A stretch of DNA of 64,000 nt from Orientallactaga sibirica (Eukaryota; Chordata; Mammalia; Rodentia; Dipodidae), in NCBI GenBank assembly GCA_036365145.1, contig JAEOAD010000055.1:310001-374000 (forward strand), given 5' to 3'. Under the pieces are notes generated by a model. It had not been told where the DNA came from and searched no databases. It was given only the letters and a program-made list of their open reading frames with translations. Position 1 is the first letter of the stretch, and each line of letters opens with the position of its first letter. Positions 36,401 to 50,000 of the stretch are shown one piece after another. The position numbers were made by a program, and so were the translations under genes.

Positions 36401-39400
36401 AAAAAAAGAATGAAGCTAGAACCTTACCATCATATTCAGAAATTAATTCAAATGGATCAAAAACCTAAACACTAAAGATCTAACACTATTAGCTGAACAT
36501 GACACTACACACTGTGTTTCCACATTCTAGCACTTGGGAGGCTGAGACAGGAGGATCATGGGTTTGAGGCCTGTCTGGGCCATTTAATGATTTCAGGCTA
36601 TCTTGAACTACAAAGGAGACCTTGTCTCAATAATAACAATAGGTTAAAACTATTAAACTGTTGCAAGAAAGCATAAGAGAATTTGGCAATAATTTTTTAG
36701 ATATTATACAACACATACAATAGCAGAATAAAAGCAGAAAAACTGGGCTATCAAAATTTAAAAATTGGGTTGGGTGTGGTGGCGCACGCCTTTAATACCA
36801 GCACTGGGGAGGCAGAGGTAGGAGGATCACCATGAGTTTGAGGCCACCCTGAGACTACATAGTTAGTTCCAGGTCACCTTGGGCCAGAGTGAGACCCTAC
36901 CTCAAAAACAAAACAAAACCAAACAAACCCACAAAACAAACAAAATTAAAATTTGGGGCTGGAGAGATGGCTTAGTGGTTAAGGTGCTTGCCAGCAAAGC
37001 CAAAGGACCCAGATTCAATTCCCCAGTACTCATGTAAAGACAGATGCACAAAGTGGTACATGCATCTGGAGTTCATTTGCAGTGGCTAGTGGCTAGAGGC
37101 CCTGGTGTGTCCATTCTTTCTCTATCTACTTCTTTCCCTCTCTCTCAGACATAATTTATTAAATAAATATTACAAAAATTTGGCTGTGTTGGCACATACC
37201 TTCAATCCCAGCACTCAGGAGGCAGGGGTAGGAGGATCGCTATCAGTTTGAGGCTAGCCTGGGACTACAGAGTGAGTCACAGGTCAGCCTGGGCTAGAGT
37301 GAGACCTTACCTTGAAAAAACAAAACAAAAAAGAAAATAAAAATAATTTGTATGCACCAAAGGGCAAACAGTAATATGGCAATCCCAGAATGTGAGAAAG
37401 TATGTAAAAATCATATATCTGATAGTGGATTAGTATCTAAAGGATGCCTAAACTGCCAGGTATGGTGGCACACACCTATAATCCCAGCACTTGGGAGGCA
37501 GAAGTAGGAGGATCGCCATGAATTCAAGGCCACCCTGAGATTACATAGTGAATTCCAGGTCAGCCTGAGCTACAGTGAGACCCTACCTCAAAAAACAAAA
37601 AAAAAAAAAAAAAAAAAACCAAAACCAAAAACCAAAAAGCCTAAAACTGAGTAACAATAAAAACCAACCCAATTAGTCCCTCCCCCCGCCGCCCAGGACT
37701 GAACCCAGGGCCTTGCGCTTGCTAGGCAAATGTTCATCCACTGAGCTAAATCCCCAACCCCCAATTAGTTTTCTTGAATGTAAAAATTTGCATAGATATT
37801 TTGTCAAAGAAGATATATAAATGTCTAACAAGCACATAAAATATGTCAACATCACTACTCATTAGGACAGTATAAATCGAAACCACAGTGAGGACGTAGC
37901 AAAGGTAGTATAGTACTTGCCTAGCATGGACAAAGCCCTAGATAACTAGACATGATGGTTCATACCTGTAATTCCAGCACTTGGGAGGTGGAGGCAGGAG
38001 GATCCAAAGTTCAAAGCCATACTTGGCCACACACAATCTGAAGCTATGTGCTACGTAGTGAGTTTGAGGTCAGCCTAACGCTACAGAGTGAGACTCTGTT
38101 AACAAAACAAAACAAAACAAAACAAAACAAAACAAAACAAAACAAAACAAAACAAAACAAAACAAAACAAAACAGCTGGGTTTTGTGGCCCATGCACTTG
38201 GGAGGCAGAGGTAGAAAGATCAGATCAAGGTTATCCTTGGCTATAAAATGAATTCAAGGCCAGTGTGGACTACATCAAACCCAGTCTCCCAGAACAACCA
38301 ACCAACCAAAAACCATTACAATGAGACAATATTTCATTCAAAAAAGCAAGTGTTTGTGAGGATGCACAAAATTTGAACCCTTGTTTACTACTGGTAGGAA
38401 TGTGAAATGGCATTGCTTCAGCAAAAAAACAATATGGAAAGCCTGGTGGGAAGATGGCCACAAGTTCAAGGCCAGCAGCCTGGGACTACAGAGTGAATTC
38501 CAGGTCAGCCTGGGCTAGAGTGAGACCTCCTCGAAAACAAGAAAACAGAAAAGAAACACAAAATAGTATGGTTTCCTTAGTAAATTATATAAGTTATATA
38601 AAACTATATAACATATAATAGAATTGAGCTGGACAGATGGCTTAGCAGTTAAGGCACTTGCCTGTAAAGCCTAAGGATGCAGGTTTGATTCCCCAGTATC
38701 TATGTAAGCCAGATGTACAGGGTGGTGAATGCGTCTAGAGTTGTTTGCAGTGGTTAGAGGCCCTGTTATGCCCATTCTCTCCCTCTCTCTCAAATAAATA
38801 AATACATAAAAAACAAATAATAGAATTACATAAAATTAAAAAATTCTGCATTGGGTATATACCTAAAAGGACTGAAAAGCATGGACTTTGACAGATGTTT
38901 GTAAACCAGTGTTCACAAGGGCATTATTTATTTATTTATTTATTTATTATTATTATTATTTTGTTTTTGTTTTTTCGAGGTAGGGTTTCACTCTAGTCCA
39001 GGCTAACCTGGAATTCACTATGTAGTCTCAGGGTGGCCCTGAACTCATGGTGATCCTCCTGCCTCTGCCTCCAGAGTACTGGGATTAAAGGAGTATGCCA
39101 CCACGCCCAACCACAAGGACATTATTATAACAGCCAAAAGGCGGCAGCAATTCAGGCTCAACTGACAGGAATGGAGTAAATTAAACATGGTTCATATATT
39201 TAATGGATTATTATCCTGTTGTAGAAATGAAGAAAATGCTGACATGCTACAACCTGGATATATGTTGAAGGTATGCTAAGTGAAATAAGCCAGTCACAAA
39301 AAGATAAACACTGTGATTGCATTTCTATGAATTATTTAGAGCAGTCAAATCATAGAGACAAAATTGAATGGCATTTGTTGGCTCAATGGGAAGTTACTGT

Positions 39401-40325
39401 TTAATAGGTAGAGTTTTACATTTTCATTTGGTTATTTATTTACATACTATGTTTTGTCTATGTATTCCAGGCTGGCCTGGAACTTATTATTTATCCTAGG
39501 CTGGTCTTGAACTTGCAGTCTTCTTACCTCTACCTTTTGAATGTGAGAGCCATGATGCCTAGTTGGAGTTTTACTTTTTCTGAGGAAGAAGAAGAGTTCT
39601 AAAGATGGATAATGGAGTTGTTTCATAACAAAAAATGATAAAGATATTATTTTGCCATATGCAAACAAGCAGCACATCTTATTATGAAATTTAACATAAG
39701 AAAAAAATCAAGGCAAGGTCTCACTATGTAGCTTATGATCCTCTTACTTCAGTCTCCTGAGTGCTGGGATTATAGGCATATGCCACCACATCTGATTGAA
39801 AATACTGTTTAACCAAGTTTCTACACATATTACCCACTACAGCTAAAATCAATTAAAACAGTACTGCATTTAAAGAGTTAGATTAATATGTGTTTAAAGC
39901 ACTGGATATGCTATTTTATTTTATTTTTTATTTTTATTTTTTGGTTTTTCGAGATAGGGTCTCACTTTGGCCCAGGCTGACCTGGAATTAACTATGTAGT
40001 CTCAGGGTGGCCTCGAACTCATGATGATCCTCCTACCTCTGCCTCCTGAGTGCTGGGATTAAAGGTGTGCGCCACCACGCCCAGCTAGATATGCTATTTT
40101 AAATATAAATTATTTTAAATACAAATTATCCAGGCTGATTTGAATTTTTGAGTCTCAGGGTGGGAACTCACGGTGATCCTCCTAGTCCAGGCTGATCTGT
40201 GAATGCCCGGCTTATTTGGTTTTTATGTTGTCTCAGGCTGGAATTCACTATGTTGTCTCAGGCTGGCCTTGAACTAATGGCAATCCTCCTACCTCTGCCT
40301 CCTGAGTGCTGGGATTAGAGGCATG

Positions 40326-40368
<43 letters not shown>

Positions 40369-42864
40369 CAAATGAATGGTGGGCCAGGGCCTCTTGCCGC
40401 TGAAACTAACTCTACATGCATGTGTCACTTAGTGCATCTAGGTTTCTGTGGGACTGGGGAATCAAACTCAGGCCATAAAACTTTGCAATGAAGTGTCTTA
40501 AACCACTTAGACATCTCTCCAGCCCCTGACTTGCCGTTGATATAACTGTGTGCTCTGGACTATTATATGGCTACTTTTACCATTCAAACATACAAAGGCA
40601 ATTTTTCTTTTTTTTTTTTTTTCAGGGTGGCCTCGAACTCACAACAATTATCTTACCTCGGCCTCCTGAGTGTTGGGATTAAAGGTGTGCGCCACCATGC
40701 CTAGCCCTTGTTTCGTTTTGTTTTTAAAAAATTTCATTTATGGGCTGGAGAGATGGCTTAGCGGTTAAGGCGCCTGCTAAGGCTAAGAACGCTGGTTCCA
40801 ATCTCCAGGTCCCACATTTAGCCAGATGCAAAATGACGCAAGGGCGCAATGCCACACTTGCCCACAAGGGGGCGCATGCATCTGGAGTTCATTCACAGCA
40901 GTTGAGAGGCTGCTGGCGGACCCATTCTCTATCTGTCTTCCTCTCTCTCTGTCTTTCTCTGTGTCTCTCTCCAAAAATCTTTGTTTTTCATTTATTAATT
41001 TTCAAGTAGAGAGAGAGACAGAATAGGTGATGGGTATACTAGGGCCTCCAGCCACTGCAAACAAACTCCACATGCACGCACCACTTTGTGATCTGGCTTT
41101 ACATGGGTGCTGGGGAATTGAACCTGGGTCGTTAGGTTTTGAGGCAAGTCAAAGGCATCAGTGTTTTGACAGTCAGGATTGGGACTTGCAGCAGAACTAC
41201 TGACTGCATCAATTTTGAGGGTTATTCTGCTACTTGTTGAATACAATACTAGGTTCTTTTTGATATGTATAAAATGAAAGACACAGTGTACAGCAAAGGA
41301 TTTCTGTACTAACGCCAGGTGCACAGGGCCAGTAGAGGTGCATGGGGAAGAGGGCTGGGTGTCCTGGGCACAATGGACATAAAAAAGAGGTGCCTTTACC
41401 ATTAAGTTCTACTTTTAGTGTAGTGAACAGATTTCTTTTGAATAATTATTATCAATGTTTAAAACCTGACACCCCTCTTCAGTTTTTCTAATAAAATTCT
41501 ATACTTTTGCAAGCAGTTTCAGAAGGATAAATTACTATTTTCTCGCAATATTTATTAACCTGATCTTAGCCAAGAGGACAAGTAATTCTAGCTATGTTTA
41601 TTGCCTATACTTTTAAGCTCCTGAAATTTTTTCATTTATAACTTGTCCTGAAGATTCTTCACAATGGAATGAGGTGATCTTGTGACATAAATTATTTATA
41701 ACCTCTAGCTTAGGACTATTATTTTCCAACAGGACACTGTGTTTTATAAAAGATATGATCACACTGTAGAAACTGCCATAAAACTAACTGCAGGACTGGG
41801 AAGATAGCTTAGTGGTTAAGACACTTGCCTGCAAAGCCAAAGGAACCAGGTTTAATACCCTAGAACCCATGTAAGTCAGATGCACATTCATCTGGAATTC
41901 ATTTGCAGCAGCTGGAGGCCCTGCTGTGCCCATTCTCTGTCTTTTTCTTGCTCTCAAATAAATAAATAAAAATTAAGCCAGGCGTGGTGGCGCACACCTT
42001 TAATCCCAGCACTCGGGAGGCAGAGGTAGGAGGATGGCAATGAGTTTGAGGCCACCCTGAGACTACATAGTTAATTCCAGGTCAGCCTGGGCTGGAGTGA
42101 GACCCTACCTCGAAAAACCAAAAATAAAATAAAATAAAAATAAAATGACTTCCTTAAAAAAACTAACTGCAAAACTATACTTTTTTTGTTTGTTTGTTTA
42201 AGTTTTTCTCCTTGATTTTATTTTGGCTTATGTGGGTACTGAGAAACTGAGCCTGGGTCCTTGAGTTTGCAAGCAAGTACCTTAACCCCTAAGCCATCTC
42301 TCCAGACCAAAACTGCAAATATTTTTAAATACTTAGAAGATCTTGCTTTCACATTTTAACAAACGTTTTAGATATTTTACTGTGGCTCTTACAAAAAAAT
42401 AAAAACAAAACAAAATACTCATGCACTTGTAAGTTTTCAAAAATGTATGTGGAATGTTAACTAACATGTACTATGTTTTGGAACTGGGAACCAGCCCAAA
42501 ACATTTGATCTTGCCAACATAGGTCAATACTGAACATTCCTTCCCTCTCTCTTCTGAGCTGTGTTTGATCCTCATGGAAGGAATGGAAAGCTGCAGGGGG
42601 CACAGAGCTGGCTGTGCTGCTCTGCTCTGTAGCTTTCCAGAGTACAGCAGCTCAGAATATGTCTTCCTCTCCTTCTTTCACCATTTTTTTTTTTCGAGGT
42701 AGGGTCTCACTCTGGCCCAGGCTGACCTGGAATTAACTATGTAGTCTCAGGGTGGCCTTGAACTCTCGGCGATCCTCCTACCTCTGCCTCCTGAGTGCTG
42801 GGATTAAAGGCGTGCGCCACCATGCCCGGCCTCACTTTTTTTTTTTAAATAAAGTTTTTGAAAA

Positions 42865-42914
<50 letters not shown>

Positions 42915-43992
42915 CATGAGAAAGAGAGGATGGGCACGCCAGGGCCTCCAGCTTCTGCAAATGAACTTTAGACGCATGCACCACCATGTGCATCTGGCTT
43001 ATGTGGGTCCTGGGGAATTAAACCTGGTCCTTTGGCTTTGTAGGTAAGCTCCTTAACCGCTAAGCCATCTCTCCAGCCCTCTTTCACCTTCTTGTTACAA
43101 TGTTTTCTTGACCCAGCATTGCTAAACTGCATTCTTCTTGTTTCTTAAGGACTAGTCTCTCAACCCTTTCTTCCTGTCACTTGACAGAACTTCAATCAAA
43201 ACAATTCATGCTAGCTGTACTTACATTCTTCCTTCCGTGCATGTAGTAAAAAGTTAACTCTTGCTGCAAGTGCAGTAAGAAGACTTTTATTAAGTTGGGT
43301 TTACTGGCTGTCTGCTGGTACTTAACCAAACGACCTCTGACAGGCACCGTCAGCTTTATGGTGCTATCATGAGTAGGAAGCAGTGGGCTTCTGCTCTGGG
43401 GGTTTGATGTGGTTGCTGACTATGTCACCACTTACTGCATGATTCTGAACAAACCATTTTAACTTCACACCTATAATAATCTCATCTCTCTAGTGAAGAT
43501 AATGTTTTTTTTCTCACAGGGTTATGGTAAGGATTAAATGAGATAACACATGCTTGGCAAATCATTAGATAAAGAATCTGCTCTTGCTGAAGAGATGGCT
43601 TAGTGACTAAAGGTGCTTACTTGCAAAGCCTGACAGCCTGAGTTCGATTCCCTAGTACCTACATAAAGCCAGATGCACAAATTGGCACATGGGCTTGGAG
43701 TTTGTTTGCAGTGGCAGGAGGCTCTGGTACACCCATATTCACTCTCTCTGTAATAAATAAAAAATTTAAAGAAAACCAATTTCTGCTTCCAAGCAAAATG
43801 GAATATCAGGGACCAGATTTGAACTTCATGCCAGACATAACTAAAAAGGTGATCAAAAGCCAGGCATGGTGGCACATGCCTTTAATCCCAGCACTCAGGA
43901 GGCAGAGGCAGGAGGACTGTCATGAATTCAAAGCCACCCTGAGACTACATAGTGAATTTCAAGTCAGCCTGGGCTGCAGTGAAACGCTACCT

Positions 43993-44027
<35 letters not shown>

Positions 44028-47000
44028 GGGCGTGGCACGCCTTTAATCCCAGCACTCGGGAGGCAGAGGCAGAGGTAGGAGGATCGCTAAGAGTTCGAGG
44101 CCACCCTGAGACTACATAGTTAATTCCAGGTCAGCCTGGACCAGAGTGAGACCCTACCTAGAAAAACCAAAAAAAAAAAAAAAAAAAAAAGAAAGTGATC
44201 AAAATATGCACAAGTACAGTTTTCAAGACATTAACCACCAAGCAACAAGGGGGGCAGTAATGTCTGTCTGAGGGACATGAAACAATCTGTCTTCCCTTCT
44301 GTTGAAAGGTATCCAGGCTGACATAAGAAGGAAGCTCTGCAGAGGACGGTGGTCCCTCAACTAAGAGGTAGAAATGGGAATGTAGGAAGGCCAAACAAAC
44401 AAGGCAGACATTAGTAAATTACAAAACAAAACAAAACAGAAAAAAAAAGTCAGTAAAACAGGATAATAAAAGGATATTACAAGCCGGGCGTGGTGGCGCA
44501 TGCCTTCAATCCCAGCACTCGGGAGGCAGAGGTAGGATCGCCGTGAGTTTGAGGCCACCCTGAGACTACATAGTTAATTCCAGGTCAGCCTGGACCAGAG
44601 TGAGACCCTACCTCGCAAAAACCAAAATAAATAAATAAATAAAATAAAAATAAAAAAAAGGATATTACAAACAACTTTATGCCAAAAATTTGGCAACTTG
44701 GATGGATTAGTCTCCATCAAGAGACAATGAACAAAGTCTTCTCAAGAACAATCCGGGTGGCTCAAGCTTCTAATCCCAGGACAATAAAGGAGAAAGTGAG
44801 CAGAGTACCAGCATCCATTCTCTCTGCTTCCTGACTTCTTGCTTCATGCTCCTGCCACCATGCTTTCCCCAGCATGATGGGCTGTATTTCCCTACACTGT
44901 AAGCTGAACCAAGCCCTGTTTCCCTAAGTTGCATCTTGTCAGATATTTTGTTACAACAATAAAAAAGTAACTATATGCTATTTGTGAATATAGAGAAAAA
45001 GCATTCAGTCTTTAACCATTAGCTGTAAGGACTTGTGGTTAAAAGCATTTGCTGTGCATTTGCCATGTTGAAGAAGCTGCTTTTATTTTTGTTTTGTTTG
45101 TTGGTAGACTTGAGTGTTGGATCTTGTCATAATGCCAGTTGTTACAGTGCAGGGGAAGAAGGCATCCAAATAGGCAAAGAAGAAGTGAAACTGTTGGATG
45201 TGGTGCCTCATGTTTAGAATCCCAGCATTCAAGAGGCTGGTTGAGGCAGGAAGATTACAAATCTGAGGCCAGCCTGGTTACATAATGAATTCAAAGCCAG
45301 CCTGAACTACAGAGAAAGATCTTATCTCAAAAAGCTTAGGAAGAGTGCCGGGCATGGTGGTGTATGCCTTTAATCCCAGCACTTAGAGGCAGAGGTAGGA
45401 GGATCACAGTGAGTTCAAAACCAGCCTGAGACTACATAGTGAATTCCAGGTCACCTTGGGCTAGAGCAAGACCCTACCTGGGGTTAGGGGCAGTCTGAGT
45501 TCTGCCTTGGTTCCCTGCTATTTGGCTGCTGGATTTTGCTCTTGCTTTTGGTGGTGAGTTTTCTCTTTTTCGCCATTATGGAAATTCCTCTGGATCTGTA
45601 AGCTTAAAATAAATCTCTTCCTCCACCCCCCTCCCCCAAAAAAGAACTGTTGGGTTGAAGGTGTGGCTCAGTGATAGACCACTTGACTTGCATGCACAAG
45701 GCCCAGATTTGATTCTAGCATTAGGGAAAAGTAAAAATTAACCCTATAGGTGACATGGTAGCTTATATAGAAAATTCTATGGAATCTCTATAAACAAGCT
45801 ACAAGAGTTAATGAGTTCATTAAAGTAGCAGGATATAAGACTAGTATATAAAAGTTGTATTTTTTATTTTTAAATACTTAAATTAAAAAAAAATTTTATT
45901 TGAGAGAAAAGAGAAAAGCAGAGAGAGAGATGTAGAGAGACAGAGAATGTGCACACCAGGACCTCTAGACCTCTAGGTCACTGCAACCGAACTCCAGACA
46001 CATACGCCACCTTGTGCATCTGGCTTTTGTGGGATCTGGGGAATTGAACCAAGGTCCTTTGGCTTTGCAGGCAAAAGCCTTAACCATTAAGCAATCTCCC
46101 CAGCCCACTAAATATTTTTACTTACTGTGGTAGTTTGAATAGATGGCCCCCAATGTATTCAATGTTTAATTAGTTTGTAGTTTGCATCTGCAGCCACCCG
46201 GCTGGAGGCAATGTCATTGGGTGGATCTTAAGGTGTGGTGGTGGGTTTGAGATTCTGTTGTAAAGATATGCAAAGTGGGCCTAGCTGGAGTTCCTGAGGT
46301 ATGCTGTGCTGTGTGGCTTTTGGCTTATGGCTTTCTCTCTGTGTTTGGTCCTGTGAAAGCAGGCCAGCTTCTTCTGCCATTTTGGAACTTCCCCTGGATC
46401 TATAAGCTTCAATAAATATCCCTTCCTCCACAACTGTGGCTGGTCTAGAAGTTCATCTCAGTGAACCAAAAGCTGTCTGCTACCCGTGCTTATTTTGAAA
46501 GGGGGAGAGAGAGGGTGTGAGGGAAAGAAAGGGAAGGAAGAAAGAAGAGAGAGAGAAATTAGGCACACCAGAGCCTCTTGCCATTGCAAATGTATTCCAG
46601 ATACATGCATAGCTTTGTGCATCTGGCTTTACATGGGTGCTGGAGAATCAAACCCAGGCCATCAAACTTTGCAAGCAAACACCTTAACCACTGAGCCATC
46701 TCTCCAGCTCTCCAAGTATATCATTTCTATTTTTTTATTTTTCAAGGTAGGTACAGGCTGACCTGGCATTCACTATGTAGTCTTAGGGTGGCCTTGAACT
46801 CATGGCAATCTACCTACCTCTGCCTCCCAAGTGCTGGGATTAAAGGCATGTTGCCACCAAGCTTATCTTTTTTTTTTTCTTGAGGTAGGGTCTCACTCTG
46901 GTCCAGGCTGATCTGGAATTAACTGTGTAGTCTCAGGGTGGCCTTGAACTCATGGTGATCCTCCTACCTCTGCCTCAGTCTCCTGAGTGCTGGAATTAAA

Positions 47001-50000
47001 GGTGTGTGCCACCACACCAGGCTAAAAAAGTATAATTTTGTCTTGTTGTGTTGGGGATCATACTCAGTCTTGCACATGCTATGCAAGTTCTATACCAATG
47101 AGCTATCCTCAAGCCTTTTTTTAAAATTTTGCTTGTCTGTAATGTAATGTGGCATATGCACATGTATATGTCCTTCTAGTGCCCCATGCATCACCTGCAA
47201 TGGGGGATGCTTGCCTGTAGTGGTCAGCACCAAACATCAGGTGTCTTGCTCTATCACTCTTCCACCCATTCTTCAGTCAGAGTCTTGTTACTGATACTAG
47301 AGCTTGAAGTTTATTCACCAGCCTGAGCATGGGTGATTCCCTGGTCTCCGTTCCACTTTGTGGAACTGGAGTTACAAGCATACATAGCCACACCAAGCTC
47401 TTGATGAGACCTGGAGATTTAAACTCAACAGTTTTTGGCCTGGTCAGATGATCATACCTGCTCAGAAGCACCCTTAACTCTGAGCCATCTCTTCAGCCCA
47501 CCCTTGTGTTTTTCTTTGAGGTAGAGTCTCAGTATGTAGCTCGGGCTTGAATGGGAAGATTGATCCAATCCTCCTGCCGTCATCTTCTGACGGCGGGGAT
47601 TACAGGCATCTACTGCCATGCTCAGTCTCCAGTGCGTTTTCACAGATTAGTAAGGTGGTTTCACAGTACATATCCCCCATAGCTTCAAGCATCTGCGATT
47701 CAGCTTCTTAGAGTCCCCAGCTGGCGGAGGCTTTGTGTCAGGCATTGTGCACCTGTAATTCTTGTTTTTGGGTGGGGCTGAGACAGGAGGACCAGCAGTC
47801 TGGGCTGCACAGTGAGATGCTGCTTCAAAAAAACAAAAACTGGGCTGGAGAAATGGCTTAGTGGTTAAGGTGCTTGCCTGCAAAGCCAAAGGACCACGGC
47901 TCCATTCCCCAGGACCCACGTGGGCCAGATGAATAAGGTGGCACATGCATCTGGAATTTGTTGCCAGAGGCTGGAGGCCCTGGAGTGCCTATTGTCTCTC
48001 TCTCTGCCTCTCTCTCTCAAATAAATAAATAAACAATTAAAAAAACCACAAAAACAACAAAAAATGGGACCAGGAAGATGGCTTGGCTCACCTTGAACTC
48101 ACGGCAATCCTCCTACCTCTGCATCCCCGAGTGCTGGGATTAAAGGCATGTATAACCATGCCTGGCCTTAAAAAGACATTCTTTTAATTATTTATTTTTG
48201 AGAAAGAAACAGAGAGAGAAAGAAAGAAGCAGACGGGGGGGGGGGAGAATGGATGCACTAGGGCCTTCAGCCACTGCAAACAAACTTCAGACCTGTGCAC
48301 CCCCTTGTGTGCATGTGCAACATTGTGTGCTTTGCATCACTGTGTGTCCAGCTATGTGGGACCTGGAGATTCAAACACGAGTTCTTGGGCTTCACAGGCA
48401 AGCGCCTTAACTGCTAAGCCATTACTTCAGCCCTATAAAGACATTTTTACAAAAAGGAAAAAAGGAAAATAAACCCGAATCCCAATAATGGGAGGTAGAG
48501 GCAGGGGGCATCTGTGATACCAGAGCCTCCTGCATGCTACACATGTGCTCTAGCACTGAGCTCTTTCTTAGCCTTCTTTAAACTTTTGGTTTTGAGACTG
48601 GGTCTCACTAAGCTGCCCAGACTAGCCCTGAATTCACTATGTAGTCTATTTCTCTTACCCCTGCTTCGGCCTCCCAAAGCGCTGAATCAGAGGATGGCAT
48701 CACCGTGCACAGTGTCATAAACTCACTATATGGCCTGGCCAAAGCGCATGTTAATAGTACTTACACTATTTGAATTCAAGACTTGTAAAAAACAGTCACA
48801 GGATAAACAAGCTGTGGTATACAATGAAATACTGCTCAGTAATTAAAGGTAAGTGAACAGTTGATACATGCAACAACACACATATCCTCAAAATAAGCAT
48901 GCCGAGTCTTCAAAGACGACGAGTGCATATGAGCCTATTTATACAAATTCTGGGAAATAAAAACTAATCAATAGTGACAAAAATTGATCAGTGGCTGACT
49001 GAGGGACTAGAAAGAAAGGTTACAAAGGAGAATGAAGAAATATTTTGGGAGTAATGAATATGATGAAAATGTTCGTTATTATAATTGTGGTACTGATTTC
49101 ACTTGTTCATACAAATGTCAAAATATATTGGATTATGTACATTAAATATGTGCAGTTGAATGTATGTCAATGATTACACAGTAAAGCTGTTAAAATACCA
49201 ACAAGTTTTGGAATTTTTAACAATTCATTATTTGTGTACATGTGTGATGGTGCATGTGCCATGCCACATGTGTGGAGGACAGAGGACAATGCTCAGCTTA
49301 GCCTTGTCTATCCATATCATTTGAGGCAGAGTTTCTTACTCTGGATTCTTTTTTTTTCTTCCAATTTTATTTATTTGCAAGCAGAGATAGAGAGAGAGAT
49401 AGAAGAGAGACAGAGAGAATGGGCACGCCAGGGCTTCTAGACATTGCAAATGAACTCCAGATGCATGTGCCCCTTATGCATCTGGCTTACATGGGTCCTG
49501 GGGAATTGAACCTGGGTCCTTTGGGTTTGCAGGCAAATGCCTTAACCACTAAGCCATTTCTCCAGCCCTAGTCTGTTCTTTGCTGTGCTCACTTGCAGCT
49601 TCTAGGAAATTGTCCTATCTCCATCTTCCATCTCCCTGGCAGTAACAGCATACTGGGATTGCTTGACTAGCAAGTACTTTATCCACTGAACCATCATCTC
49701 TCCAGTCCAAAGTTGGGAATTTTAATGTGAACTGACCCCACAGTACATGACGATTCTACAAACCATTTACTACATTGGGAGTAGGACATTTCATGAAAAT
49801 TAAAATTTAAAAAATGCACAACAATTCAAATGAATCATAACAAAGCTCAGAAGAATAGAAGGAAACCTCTAGAGGAAGGGGCTATGGCAAGAGAAGGGCT
49901 TCAGAGGCAGATAGATCTATCTGGGTTCAAATGTCGTCTCTCCTTGCTTACAAACTGTAAGGAGATATTTCTCCCAAGTCTATCTCTTCATCTGTAAATA

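Noticed and set aside
40741..40815. tRNA gene (A and B box visible)
   Set aside because: The tRNA-like text is the head of a B2-type SINE repeated dozens of times in the window, with no proper acceptor stem or anticodon arm pairing.
40995..41402. 135-residue minus-strand reading frame
   Set aside because: Nearly the last third is antisense B2-type SINE; the rest shows no known motif, no splice sites in phase with FCHSD2 and no codon pattern of a gene.
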